64,000 bases of DNA from JAJPXC01 sp964510535 (GCA_964510535.1 CAZECG010000014.1:1-64000); one strand, 5' to 3'; numbered from the stretch's first letter, positions 7,067-15,192 are shown. Made by a program: numbers and translations. The notes: generated from the sequence alone by a model not told the origin.

Positions 7067-8482
7067 ATGACAATGAAACATATAGCGTTACTGCTGCTCA
7101 TAATCATCACAGCCGTCATGCAATCGTGCATCGAGGACGGCATTTCATCTTCATCGGCCGACCAACCGACTTTCTCGACCGATTCGCTAAAACTCGGCGT
7201 CGTATTCACCGAACAAGGCTCAACGACCCACCGATTTCTCGTCTACAACCGTCACGACAAAATCATCAATATCAACTCAATCCAATTGCGCGACAAGACT
7301 CAGAATGTGTTCCGGTTGAATGTCGACGGCGAATCGGGAAGCGAATTTCAGAACGTGGAGATACGTCCCAACGACTCTATCTATGTATTCGTTGAAGCTA
7401 CACTCCCACCCAATGGCAAAACCGGGCCGTTGACCATCAGCAACGTTCTCGATTTCACAACACTCGGGGTGACAAAATCAGTCGTAATCACCGCTGATGG
7501 CATTGATGTCACCCGGCTGAAGGCTAAAATAATCGACACCGACACGCGCTTGACCGCCGAGCGGCCCTATCAAGTGTTTGACTCGCTCGTGGTAGCGCCG
7601 GGGGTAACCCTGACCATTGACCCGGGCGCGCACCTATATTTTCACGACAAGTCAGAGTTGATAGTGCGCGGCTCGCTCCGCGTCAACGGTACGACCGAAA
7701 GCCCGGTCAACATGACCGGCGACCGCACCGGCAACGTTGTCGCATCAATCCCGTTTGAGCTGATGTCGGGCCAGTGGGGGGGCATATACTTCGCCACCAC
7801 ATCCTCGGCCAACAAGATGGTCAACACTTCCATACGCAACATGAGCTATGGCGTGGTCGTTGACTCGGTTGTGGCATCGACGCCTGACGCCCCCGCTCTG
7901 TACCTGCTAAACTGCCAGATACACAACTCCGCCGGGTATATCCTGCAGGCGGCGCACTCGGCAGTCACCACCATAGGCACCGAACTGTCTGACGCTGCCA
8001 ACGGCATAGTCTACGTCCGCGGCGGCAATCTCACGATGAACCATTGCACCATAGCCAACTACTACCTGTTCTCGGCTCTCGGCGGGCCCTCCCTGCAGCT
8101 CGACCACATCAACGCCGAGACCGATGACCTTTCGGGTCTGCCCAAACTGCAAGCCGACATCACCAACACCATCATCTACGGCAACGGCACCGACATCTCT
8201 CACGGTGACCTCACCGGAACTGCGGTGACGCTGCGCCGATGCCTCCTCAAATCAGCGGGTACGGACGACGATAATTTCATAAACTGTCTGTGGGACACTG
8301 ACCCGACGTACTACACTGTGCGCGAGGATTACCTTTTTGACTATAGGCTCAAGCCGGAATCGCCCGCCATACAAGCCGCCGACCCCGCGCTCACACTCCC
8401 CGATGCGGCCATCGACCGCTATGGCTTACCTCGCCTCACACCCCCCTCGCTCGGCGCTTACGAGTACACTCCCGCCGACTAA
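7067..8482 (+). CDS. Exported lipoprotein with right-handed beta-helix repeats
   Basis: 471 aa. The N-terminus (MKHIALLLLIIITAVMQSC) is a lipoprotein signal with a QSC lipobox, cysteine at about residue 21 when counted from MTMK. A beta-sandwich-like region (about 30-150) precedes a parallel beta-helix (about 165-420) with short repeated strands such as DSLVVAPGVTLTIDPGAHLYF and GSLRVNGT. The end has SPAIQAADPALTL...DRYGLPRLTPPSLGAYEY, the typical closing motif of Bacteroidetes beta-helix proteins. Such proteins bind or cut polysaccharides, but no catalytic set can be named here, so this is probably a surface glycan-binding or structural lipoprotein. It may also start two codons later (MKHIA). 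It stands alone between the LRR gene and the oxidoreductase operon. Confidence 0.8.
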   Translation: MTMKHIALLLLIIITAVMQSCIEDGISSSSADQPTFSTDSLKLGVVFTEQGSTTHRFLVYNRHDKIININSIQLRDKTQNVFRLNVDGESGSEFQNVEIRPNDSIYVFVEATLPPNGKTGPLTISNVLDFTTLGVTKSVVITADGIDVTRLKAKIIDTDTRLTAERPYQVFDSLVVAPGVTLTIDPGAHLYFHDKSELIVRGSLRVNGTTESPVNMTGDRTGNVVASIPFELMSGQWGGIYFATTSSANKMVNTSIRNMSYGVVVDSVVASTPDAPALYLLNCQIHNSAGYILQAAHSAVTTIGTELSDAANGIVYVRGGNLTMNHCTIANYYLFSALGGPSLQLDHINAETDDLSGLPKLQADITNTIIYGNGTDISHGDLTGTAVTLRRCLLKSAGTDDDNFINCLWDTDPTYYTVREDYLFDYRLKPESPAIQAADPALTLPDAAIDRYGLPRLTPPSLGAYEYTPAD

Positions 8483-8492
8483 CGCATAGCCG

Positions 8493-9029
8493 TCACTTCA
8501 CCAACGACATACCCAGCCTCAGAGCCTCCTCGTTGACCGGCAAAAGATGGTGGTGCCGCTCAGGCAACGTCTTCTTCAGCCCTTTCAGCACACTCTCAAT
8601 CGGCACCATAGGCTTGATTTTGAGCAACGCTCCCAGAACAATCATATTGAACCCCTTGGCGTTTGACAACCCGAAAGTCGCCTCCATCGCATCCACGCGG
8701 TAGATGTTGATGTCGGTGCGCGTCGGTGGGCGATGAATGCCGTAAGGGTCATAAATCAGCGTTCCGCCCGGTTTGACTTTCTCCTCAAACTTATCCAGTG
8801 ATTGCTGGTTGAGAATCACGGCTGTGTCGTAACAGTCAAGCACGGGTGAACTAATCGGGCTGTCGGCGAGTATGACTGTGACGTTAGCCGTGCCGCCGCG
8901 CTGCTCAGGCCCGTACGACGGCATCCAAGTAACTTCAAGATTATCCATCAACGCCGCGTATGCAAGTATTTTACCCATCGACAGCACTCCTTGGCCGCCG
9001 AATCCGGCTATGATAATTTCCTCTTTCAT
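8493..9029 (-). CDS. 2-oxoacid:ferredoxin oxidoreductase, gamma subunit
   Basis: 178 aa, the usual length for a separate gamma subunit. It opens with EIIIAGFGGQGVLSMGKILAYAA, the glycine-rich signature of the family, followed by the SYGPEQRGGTANVTVILAD segment. The subunit closes the active site of the heterotetrameric enzyme that oxidatively decarboxylates a 2-oxoacid to acyl-CoA while reducing ferredoxin. It is the last gene of a four-gene minus-strand operon and overlaps the beta subunit by 4 nt. The substrate (2-oxoglutarate or branched-chain 2-oxoacids) cannot be settled from sequence alone. Confidence 0.92.
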   Translation of the reverse strand: MKEEIIIAGFGGQGVLSMGKILAYAALMDNLEVTWMPSYGPEQRGGTANVTVILADSPISSPVLDCYDTAVILNQQSLDKFEEKVKPGGTLIYDPYGIHRPPTRTDINIYRVDAMEATFGLSNAKGFNMIVLGALLKIKPMVPIESVLKGLKKTLPERHHHLLPVNEEALRLGMSLVK

Positions 9030-9805
9030 TTCACAGTGTTTTTAAGTTCGCCCAACGGGTATTTCTCAAACATATTTTCTTCCATCCACTTGTTAGCGGC
9101 CACCGGTGTCATCTTCCATCCCGAGCTGCAGGTCGAAACGATTTCCACAAACGATGTGCCGCGGCCCTCCATGGAGTTTTTGAAAGCCTGGCGGATAGCC
9201 GCCTTGGTCTTGCGCACGGCGGCGGGGGAGTGGACCGCCTGGCGTGTCACATAGCAGGTGCCGTCGAGCTGTGCGGCTATGTCGGTGATGCGCAGCGGAT
9301 AGCCGTTGAGGTCCACGCGGCGGCCATAAGGGGTGGTCGATGTCTTCATCCCCTCAAGAGTCGTTGGTGCCATCTGCCCCCCGGTCATCCCGTATATGCC
9401 GTTGTTTATGAAGATAATAGCGATATTCTCTCCGCGGTTGGCCGCATGGATTGTCTCGCAGGTGCCGATAGCCGCTAAGTCGCCGTCGCCCTGGTAGGTA
9501 AACACCAAATTTTCGGGATTCAGGCGTTTTGCGGCGGTAGCTATCGCCGGTGCGCGGCCATGAGCCGCTTCAATCCAGTCGATATCAATATATTTGTATG
9601 CAAAGACGGCACAACCCACAGGTGCAACCCCTATGGTCTTCTCTTCCAGCCCCATCTCCTCAATCAGCTCGGCGATGATGCGGTGCACCACGCCGTGGCT
9701 GCAACCTGGGCAATAGTGCATATGGTTCTCGTTAAGAAGCCGCGGCTTCTCGTAAACCAGATTCTCGGGTTTGATTATATCTTGGCGAGTCATTTTCAGT
9801 GTCAT
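9026..9805 (-). CDS. 2-oxoacid:ferredoxin oxidoreductase, beta (thiamine diphosphate) subunit
   Basis: 259 aa. It binds thiamine diphosphate and a proximal cluster. Visible motifs are YCPGCSHGVVHR (cysteines near residues 32-35), VAPVGCAVFAYKY, the HGRAPAIATAAKRLNP segment, and the cofactor motif GDGDLAAIGTCE ending in INNGIYGMTGGQMAPTT. It overlaps the gamma gene and the alpha gene by 4 nt each, so the three subunits are translationally coupled. This arrangement (delta-alpha-beta-gamma) is the Vor/Kor four-subunit type common in Bacteroidales. Confidence 0.93.
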   Translation of the reverse strand: MTLKMTRQDIIKPENLVYEKPRLLNENHMHYCPGCSHGVVHRIIAELIEEMGLEEKTIGVAPVGCAVFAYKYIDIDWIEAAHGRAPAIATAAKRLNPENLVFTYQGDGDLAAIGTCETIHAANRGENIAIIFINNGIYGMTGGQMAPTTLEGMKTSTTPYGRRVDLNGYPLRITDIAAQLDGTCYVTRQAVHSPAAVRKTKAAIRQAFKNSMEGRGTSFVEIVSTCSSGWKMTPVAANKWMEENMFEKYPLGELKNTVK

Positions 9806-10899
9806 TTTTGAGATTCGTTACCGAAATGTTTCATGAATGCCGCAAGCACCTCATCGGGGTTCGGGACTATGCCACCCATTCGGCCGAAGTGATGGATGGG
9901 CAAATCGGTTGCCGCGGCGGCGAGCTTGACATCCTCAATCATCTGACCGGCGTTAAGCTCCACCACAAGCATCCCCTTGACTTTACGCGCCAGGCGGGCT
10001 ATCTCGGCCGCCGGGAATGGCCACAGGGTGATTGGTCTCAGCAAACCGACCTTTATGCCTTGCGCGCGGGCCATCTCGATACTTTTCAGACATATGCGGG
10101 CTATCGACCCGAAAGCCACCACTAAATATTCGGCGTCGTCGGTGTAATATCCCTGGTAGCGCACTTCGTTACGCTCTATCTCGCTGTAGGTGCGTTGGAA
10201 ACGCTCGTTGTTTTTCTCCATCACAGCCGAGTCAAGCTCAAGCGAAGTCAGCACGTTGGGTTTGCGGCCACCTTTGCGGCCGGTAGCCGCCCAGGGGCAT
10301 TGCTCGGCAATCTGCTCGGCGGTACGGCGCGGACGAGCCGGGGGCAGCACCACCTTCTCCATCATCTGTCCCACTATGCCGTCGGCCAGAATCATCGACG
10401 GTGTGCGGTATTTAAACGCTAAATCAAACCCCAGCGCGACAAAATCAGCCATTTCCTGCACCGAAGACGGGGCAAGCACTATCAGCCTGTAATCGCCGTG
10501 GCCGCCACCTTTCACAGCCTGGAAATAATCGCTTTGCGAGGGGTGGATAGTGCCCAGTCCGGGGCCTCCGCGCATGACGTTGACAATCAACGCCGGCAAC
10601 TCTGTCGCCGCAAGATATGAGATTCCCTCTTGTTTCAAGCTTATGCCCGGGCTTGACGACGATGTCATGACAGCCTTACCTGTCGACGCTCCGCCATAGA
10701 CCATGTTGATGGCCGCGACCTCGCTCTCGGCTTGCAAAACCACCATGCCGGTGGTCTCCCAAGGCATTTCCGCCTCAAGAGTCTCCAATATCTCTGACTG
10801 CGGGGTGATAGGGTAGCCGAAATAGCCGTCCACGCCATAACGGATGGCGGCGTGGGCTATCGCTTCGTTACCTTTCATCAATCTTACATCTTCTTCCAT
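9802..10899 (-). CDS. vorB: 2-oxoacid:ferredoxin oxidoreductase, alpha subunit (VorB-type)
   Basis: 365 aa. It starts with LMKGNEAIAHAAIRYGVDGYFGYPITPQSEI, the pyrimidine-domain signature of the alpha subunit, then AESEVAAINMVYGGASTGKAVMTSSSSPG, which helps hold thiamine diphosphate and the substrate. The C-terminal third is the transketolase-C-like domain. In Bacteroides genomes this protein is usually annotated VorB (3-methyl-2-oxobutanoate dehydrogenase), which would make branched acyl-CoA from valine-family keto acids; 2-oxoglutarate is the alternative. It follows the ferredoxin gene by 40 nt. Confidence 0.92.
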   Translation of the reverse strand: MEEDVRLMKGNEAIAHAAIRYGVDGYFGYPITPQSEILETLEAEMPWETTGMVVLQAESEVAAINMVYGGASTGKAVMTSSSSPGISLKQEGISYLAATELPALIVNVMRGGPGLGTIHPSQSDYFQAVKGGGHGDYRLIVLAPSSVQEMADFVALGFDLAFKYRTPSMILADGIVGQMMEKVVLPPARPRRTAEQIAEQCPWAATGRKGGRKPNVLTSLELDSAVMEKNNERFQRTYSEIERNEVRYQGYYTDDAEYLVVAFGSIARICLKSIEMARAQGIKVGLLRPITLWPFPAAEIARLARKVKGMLVVELNAGQMIEDVKLAAAATDLPIHHFGRMGGIVPNPDEVLAAFMKHFGNESQK

Positions 10900-10939
10900 A
10901 ATCGTTAATTAGATGGGAATACGGTTGAGTTGACCTTGA

Positions 10940-11170
10940 TTACTTCTCGATTACGCGGTAGACCCGGATACAGCCGTCGGGACAAACCGCGGCGCACGAC
11001 GCGCACCCGGTGCAAGCGTCGTCATCGGCTGAATAGGCGAAATGATAACCGCGGTCGTTGACCTCCTTGCTTTTCAATGCCAACACGCCGGCGGGACACG
11101 CCACTACGCAAAGGTCGCAGCCTTTGCACCGCTCTTCGTTGATAACTACCGCTCCTGAAACTTTTGCCAT
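10940..11170 (-). CDS. 2x[4Fe-4S] ferredoxin-type delta subunit of 2-oxoacid oxidoreductase
   Basis: 76 aa with two complete four-cysteine motifs: CKGCDLCVVACPAG (about residues 15-28) and CTGCASCAAVCPDGCI (about 53-68). Each binds one [4Fe-4S] cluster and passes electrons from the active site to free ferredoxin. It is the first gene of the operon, and the alpha subunit follows. A start at ATG 11170 in an A/T-rich context is clear. Confidence 0.93.
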   Translation of the reverse strand: MAKVSGAVVINEERCKGCDLCVVACPAGVLALKSKEVNDRGYHFAYSADDDACTGCASCAAVCPDGCIRVYRVIEK

Positions 11171-11459
11171 AGCTAATCTTTTTTGTTATCGGCAGGGTGC
11201 TATCCCGCCATTTAAACTCACTACAAAAATAGTTAAAATATGACTACTTCAGCACGCTTTAACAAAACCTTAACCAATGGCACATTTTAGCGGAAAATGC
11301 GCATTGCAGCCGCGGAGCCGGCGGTATCTTGCCGCTCAGCTTGAACACTGAAACCGCGACTGGCATTTCAACGCGAAACCTATAACCAAATCGCCCTGAA
11401 TAGCGAGAATCTGAAAGCTGTCAACGTGTCGAAAGGGCAAATGCGCCGGGGCAAAACAG
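11171..11459. other. Intergenic stretch without a recognised gene
   Basis: Between the oxidoreductase operon and the hairpin at 11460 I see no credible reading frame. The segment up to about 11240 is A/T rich and should hold the promoter of the minus-strand operon, but no clear TAnnTTTG box can be chosen. Confidence 0.5.
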
Positions 11460-11500
11460 CGGGCGACCGTTTCCGCGTTTTCGCGGTGGACGGTCGCCCG
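11460..11500 (-). terminator. Strong nested hairpin after the phosphodiester-glycosidase gene
   Basis: An 11-bp outer stem (CGGGCGACCGT / ACGGTCGCCCG) encloses a second perfect stem CCGCG-TTTT-CGCGG. It lies about 50 bp beyond the stop at 11553. The T-run after it on the minus strand is short (CTGTTTTG), so it may act as a terminator or mainly as a 3'-end stabiliser. Confidence 0.6.
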
Positions 11501-11552
11501 GGTTTATTGTGGAATTATGCTCTTAAACAGAGCTTTTATCGGCTGAAAGGGT

Positions 11553-13961
11553 TTATTTCAAGATTTTTTTAGACACTTGAGAGCCGCGTTTCTCGATATA
11601 AAGGCCATGTGAGGGTTTGGCAATCTTCATGCCTTGCAGATTGAAGTACTCAACCTCACCGCTGTTAACGTTTTCGTCACCGGCCACTTCGATATTTTCG
11701 ACTGCCGAACGCACAGGATAAACAGCGTTAACGTATGATACCTCGAGTTTGCCGGTGTCACCGACTTTAGCGTTTGGCGCGAATGTCACAGAACCGAAAC
11801 GAATCGGGAACGCGCCTAAATCAGAGATGTCAGTGAAGTCAGACAGTTTAACGGAATATTTGAACCGCTCACCTGCCGTCACGGCTCCGCTCGTAGCCGA
11901 GAAACGTCCGCCGAGCGAATCGTTAAACTTGAAGTTTACACTCTTCAATGGTATCGTTGAGGTGACCTCGAGTTCAAGCTCTTCGGGAAGGCTCCACAGA
12001 TACATATCCGAAACAGGCGCTAACATCAGCGACAAGCTGCGGGTAGAGCTGACAGTGAAGTCAATGGCGAATCCGGTAGTCGTAGCGGCTATTGTGGTTG
12101 AGGTCGCGTTGCAACCGCTCTTGGTGAATTTCCATACGTCAGTGCTAAAATCGGACATGATGTTGATGCGGTCGGTGGCGGCGATTTCGACAGTCACGGG
12201 AATATCTAAGCGCTCGTCGCCGATAACTCCGGTCAGTGTAGCCTTGCCGTTTGCCACTCCGCGTACCACGCCTTCATCGTCGATTGTGACAACGCTGGCG
12301 TCGCTGCTGCTCCAGTCGAGAGCCAGGGCGTCGACGGGTATCACTTTGACTCCGTTGTTGGCTTGAAGTTCAATCTTGTACTCTCTTTGGTCATCAATCA
12401 GTATCGAGTCCAGACGAGGAGTGAATTTACAGTTGTTGTCAACGTGGTAGGCTATTGAAGCGGTGCATCCATTATATGTAGCCTTGAGAGCGTGACATCC
12501 GGCGGCTGTGGCATGGAGCGTTACACCTCCGTTAACCACTTCGCCCAGTTCGGGTGCTATCTCGAGGGTGTAGTCGGTCAAGCTGTCAGTGACAAGCACG
12601 CCATAGCGGTTGAAGGCAAGTATGCGGGGGGTGTAAAGGGCTTGAAGCGGCAAACGCGGAGCCCAGTCGGCAAATTGTATCTCAGCGATTTCTTTGTCGG
12701 ACGACGGAGCCTCGACAACGGCGAAAATACCGTTGCCCACGGCGCGCTCGTTACCGTCGCTGCAGTGGTTTCTCACGCCGAAGGCCGAGGTGTAGAGCGT
12801 CGACGAGCCGCCGCCGTCGAGATTGACGGCCTCGTATGCCCCGGCATAGCGCATGATGTCGGCGAGCTGCGAAGTGCGCACACCGGCTGAGCTTGAGTAT
12901 CGACCTTCAACGACCATCATTATTATCGAGTCGCCTGTTTGGCTAACGCCTATGCCAGTGCGGGGATGGAGCTGAACAGCGTCGCCGCGCTCCGACTCAG
13001 TGTCAAGTGTCGCTCCGCCACCGACATTCTTGGGGTTGCCCGATACAATCTGTGTGGGATAAATCCGTTCGCCGTTGAGGAGCACCACGTTTTCAAACTC
13101 GACAATGTCGCCGATTTGGAGTGATGCCACGAAATCGAGCGCCCCGGTGTTGCATCCGGTGGTCGATGTGCCGCGACCGTGGATTACAAAGCCGTTGGAG
13201 GGGATAGTTGTGTCGCCGTTGTCGGTGGGAGTTGACGTAACCTCAAGGCGGAATTTGCCGCCGGCCTCAAACTTGTCACCGTCGACCAACTTGGCTGTCA
13301 CCTCTTTACATCCGGCTTCGGCGCGGTCGGTCTGGTTGGTGCTACCCCAGTAGCGAGAAGTGTAGAGCGTGATGCCGTTGTTGGGCGAGGCCACGTTCAC
13401 ACCTTTGAACAGCGTGACTTTTTCACCCAAAGTAGCGGTTCCGCTATAATAATCAAGCCGCCCTATGCGCGCCACGCCTTCTCGGTCGACCGAGAACTGA
13501 TATTGCGAGTTGGAGGTTTTGAAAATCTCTCCGTCGACAGTGCATGATGTCGTCGGGGTACCGACTTTCGATGAGCCGTTTGTGGCGTTGCCCGAAGTGG
13601 TGAAGAAGTCAGCGTTGGCCCCGGCGAAGTACAGGTGGTTAGCGTCGCTGTGGCGCGATGCCATCGCCGACACTTTTTCCGTTCCGGCCACCATATCCTT
13701 GCCGCAGACGGCTCTGATGCTCACGCCTGGAGTGCTCTTGTCGATTGTCAAGTAATGCACTTGCAACTGTTTGGCTGAAGGGCTCGTGAGACGCAGGAAG
13801 GTCGTGGTGGTACCGGGACCCACCTTCATGTGGGCGAGGGTATCGACCTGGTAGGTCACACCAAGAACATCGATAGCTCCGGCGCCCGACATCCCGGCGC
13901 AACCGATAGCCGAAGCGGCTAATAGCGATGCTACCCTCAGCGAAGTATTAATTCTTTTCAT
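11553..13961 (-). CDS. Secreted phosphodiester glycosidase family (NAGPA-like) protein with Ig-like domain
   Basis: 802 aa with a Sec signal peptide (about 1-29). The central catalytic-type domain (about 130-430) carries the NAGPA family core: HPRTGIGVSQTGDSIIMMVVEGR, then a YEAVNLDGGGSST segment. Family members remove N-acetylglucosamine-1-phosphate-type caps or act on teichoic or exopolysaccharide phosphodiesters; the bacterial substrate is generally unknown. A bacterial Ig-like (Big_2) domain follows at about 545-610 (DWSSSDASVVTIDDEGVVRG), then a beta-rich region. The end is a YFNLQGMKIAKPSHGLYIE module like that of the LRR protein at 6.9 kb, probably for sorting or surface retention. Single-gene unit with its own promoter and a hairpin leader. 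Confidence 0.85.
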   Translation of the reverse strand: MKRINTSLRVASLLAASAIGCAGMSGAGAIDVLGVTYQVDTLAHMKVGPGTTTTFLRLTSPSAKQLQVHYLTIDKSTPGVSIRAVCGKDMVAGTEKVSAMASRHSDANHLYFAGANADFFTTSGNATNGSSKVGTPTTSCTVDGEIFKTSNSQYQFSVDREGVARIGRLDYYSGTATLGEKVTLFKGVNVASPNNGITLYTSRYWGSTNQTDRAEAGCKEVTAKLVDGDKFEAGGKFRLEVTSTPTDNGDTTIPSNGFVIHGRGTSTTGCNTGALDFVASLQIGDIVEFENVVLLNGERIYPTQIVSGNPKNVGGGATLDTESERGDAVQLHPRTGIGVSQTGDSIIMMVVEGRYSSSAGVRTSQLADIMRYAGAYEAVNLDGGGSSTLYTSAFGVRNHCSDGNERAVGNGIFAVVEAPSSDKEIAEIQFADWAPRLPLQALYTPRILAFNRYGVLVTDSLTDYTLEIAPELGEVVNGGVTLHATAAGCHALKATYNGCTASIAYHVDNNCKFTPRLDSILIDDQREYKIELQANNGVKVIPVDALALDWSSSDASVVTIDDEGVVRGVANGKATLTGVIGDERLDIPVTVEIAATDRINIMSDFSTDVWKFTKSGCNATSTTIAATTTGFAIDFTVSSTRSLSLMLAPVSDMYLWSLPEELELEVTSTIPLKSVNFKFNDSLGGRFSATSGAVTAGERFKYSVKLSDFTDISDLGAFPIRFGSVTFAPNAKVGDTGKLEVSYVNAVYPVRSAVENIEVAGDENVNSGEVEYFNLQGMKIAKPSHGLYIEKRGSQVSKKILK

Positions 13962-14004
13962 GGCTAAAAAATATTATTAGGGAGGTTCGATAAATTCAAC
14001 TTAT

Positions 14005-14046
14005 CATTGGCGGATAGTAAGAACCTCGTTAAGACTACCGCCAATG
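14005..14046 (-). promoter_or_regulatory. Long hairpin in the leader of the phosphodiester-glycosidase gene
   Basis: CATTGGCGG (14005-14013) and CCGCCAATG (14038-14046) are perfect 9-bp arms. Further pairing inside, AGT and AAC with GTT and ACT around a CTC loop, extends the stem. It starts about 6 nt after the predicted transcription start and ends 43 nt before the start codon. It may stabilise the mRNA or bind a regulator. Confidence 0.55.
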
Positions 14047-14060
14047 TGATTTAGTTTTTG

Positions 14061-14068
14061 CAAAGGTA
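14061..14068 (-). promoter_or_regulatory. -7 promoter box of the phosphodiester-glycosidase gene
   Basis: Read on the minus strand this is TACCTTTG followed by C, an exact TAnnTTTG box, giving a start near 14052 and a leader of about 90 nt. A clear -33 TTTG is not seen. Confidence 0.6.
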
Positions 14069-14267
14069 CATAAAAATCAGGATTTTCCCGAATGGGATGT
14101 AATAAAAGTCAAGACCTGAGATAAAAACCAACCTAAGCGGGGAATTTCATCTGCAATGTCGCATACGCGTCGAAAGGTTGAACTCCCGGGGGGTATATTC
14201 CCGCCCATGTTGGCGCGGGTGAGTGTTAAACAATATGAAACGTGATAGCGGTTTTGGCAAAAGCCGC

Positions 14268-14275
14268 TATCTTTG
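14268..14275 (+). promoter_or_regulatory. -7 promoter box of tmRNA
   Basis: TATCTTTG matches TAnnTTTG and lies 33 nt before the mature 5' end of tmRNA, so the precursor would have a leader of about 25 nt. The box is part of an imperfect inverted repeat, TAGCGG...CCGCTA (about 14246-14269). The rest of 14069-14260 shows no gene. Confidence 0.6.
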
Positions 14276-14307
14276 TGACTCAGTTATGCACAACCGTGAT
14301 AAAATAC

Positions 14308-14705
14308 GGGGCTGACCGGTTTTGACAGCGCGTAGAGGTGGTGTGTAAGCATGCAGAGCAATGATGGCTACGCTCTATAATCAGGGACATCACAATTTTA
14401 AATGGCGAAAATAACTACGCTCTTGCCGCTTAATCGAAGCACAGTAGATTAGCCTAATCTCCGCGACAGTCGCGGAGACAAGACATCACCCGATTGTTAC
14501 CCTTTCCCGAGACGAATCGACAAGGTGGTGCAGAAAAATCGGGAATAGGAAGTCAAGAGCCTCGCGCGGTTTCTGAAAATCAAGAGGATAAGGCTGGCGT
14601 TGGTCGTCTTTTGCCTGCGGCAGCCCGACAATCAAGTAAAGACTAAGCATGTAGAAAGCACATTAGTTCCGTGTTTGGACGAGGGTTCAAGTCCCTCCAG
14701 CTCCA
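14308..14705 (+). ncRNA. ssrA: Transfer-messenger RNA (tmRNA)
   Basis: About 398 nt. The 5' end GGGGCTGACCGGTTTTGACAG and the 3' end GGGTTCAAGTCCCTCCAGCTCC form the tRNA-Ala-like domain: acceptor GGGGCTG pairs with CAGCTCC, followed by discriminator A and an encoded CC. The internal reading frame at 14404-14433 encodes GENNYALAA then TAA, the Bacteroidales-type degradation tag. Hairpins such as TCTCCGCGACAGTCGCGGAGA follow the tag, as expected for the pseudoknot region. It rescues stalled ribosomes together with SmpB. It is one-piece, not the permuted two-piece form. Confidence 0.97.
14404..14433 (+). other. tmRNA tag reading frame (GENNYALAA, stop)
   Basis: Codons GGC GAA AAT AAC TAC GCT CTT GCC GCT TAA. 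With the alanine carried by tmRNA itself the added tag is A-GENNYALAA. The final ALAA is the signal read by ClpXP-type proteases. Confidence 0.93.
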
Positions 14706-14713
14706 CCCCTATT

Positions 14714-14751
14714 AGTTCTAACCTCAACATATTAAAGGTTAGAACTTTTTT
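14714..14751 (+). terminator. Intrinsic terminator of tmRNA
   Basis: A perfect 11-bp stem AGTTCTAACCT / AGGTTAGAACT with an 11-nt loop, followed directly by a run of T. It starts 8 nt after the tmRNA 3' end. Confidence 0.9.
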
Positions 14752-14778
14752 AATTGACTGATTTTAAGGCGGTTTGAT

Positions 14779-14834
14779 GGGGCCAGCTGCAAAAGTCGGT
14801 TGAATAGTTAAAAAACTGTCCAAGTGCAAAATTA
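14779..14834 (+). repeat. Degenerate dispersed repeat, copy B
   Basis: Matches the minus strand of 1-56 at 43 of 56 positions. It lies 73 bp beyond the tmRNA 3' end and marks the left border of an AT-rich accessory stretch. No reading frame is associated with it. Confidence 0.6.
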
Positions 14835-14840
14835 ATTTTA

Positions 14841-14969
14841 GGGGTCAATGTGGATAACGTTTGCTGAGTCGGAATTGTCTGACATATGTGGTAACGCTAT
14901 CGATTCCCGACAGGGAATAGCCGTGAGCCGTTACCATAATTTTAACAACCACCTTTTTACATTGACCCG
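14841..14969. mobile_element. MITE-like element with terminal inverted repeats
   Basis: The ends GGGTCAATGT (14842-14851) and ACATTGACCC (14959-14968) are a perfect 10-bp inverted repeat. Inside, GGTAACG (14890-14896) pairs with CGTTACC (14929-14935), and ATTCCC pairs with GGGAAT around a GACA loop. The whole 129-bp unit can fold into one large hairpin. A third GGGTCAAT occurs at 14998. The 73-aa frame over this region has no recognisable protein features. A small non-autonomous transposable element is the simplest reading, and a regulatory hairpin is possible. Confidence 0.45.
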
Positions 14970-15001
14970 ATTTATACCGTTTCTTGGTTTGATTTTTGGG
15001 T

Positions 15002-15178
15002 CAATAAGCCAAGATTCATATTTGGAACTCACGTTATTTAGGCCAACTTTGCAAAAGTGCCACAAATGACAGAATAATTAAGTATGCAGATAAAATGTGA
15101 TATATATGAATCTGCTTATTGAGCGGCGTCACTATAAAAAATAATGATTTGTCTCGTACAATTCATATTTCAATGAAA
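15002..15178 (+). repeat. Direct repeat, left copy, flanking the DUF3791/DUF3990 cassette
   Basis: From CAATAAGCCAAGATTC to TTTCAATGAAA this segment recurs at 16238-16411 with about four substitutions and one 3-nt indel. It contains AACTTTGCAAAAGT and a CTGCTTATTGAGCGGCG stretch. The cassette promoter TATATTTG begins 7 bp after its right end. Confidence 0.9.
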
Positions 15179-15184
15179 AAGCCT

Positions 15185-15192
15185 TATATTTG
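15185..15192 (+). promoter_or_regulatory. -7 promoter box of the DUF3791/DUF3990 cassette
   Basis: TATATTTG, an exact match to TAnnTTTG, lies 22 bp before the first possible start (15207) and 34 bp before ATG 15219. Upstream sequence is supplied by the direct repeat, so both belong to one unit. Confidence 0.6.

Noticed and set aside
14848..15069. 73-aa reading frame downstream of tmRNA
   Set aside because: It covers an inverted-repeat element and the left direct repeat, and has no protein-like features.
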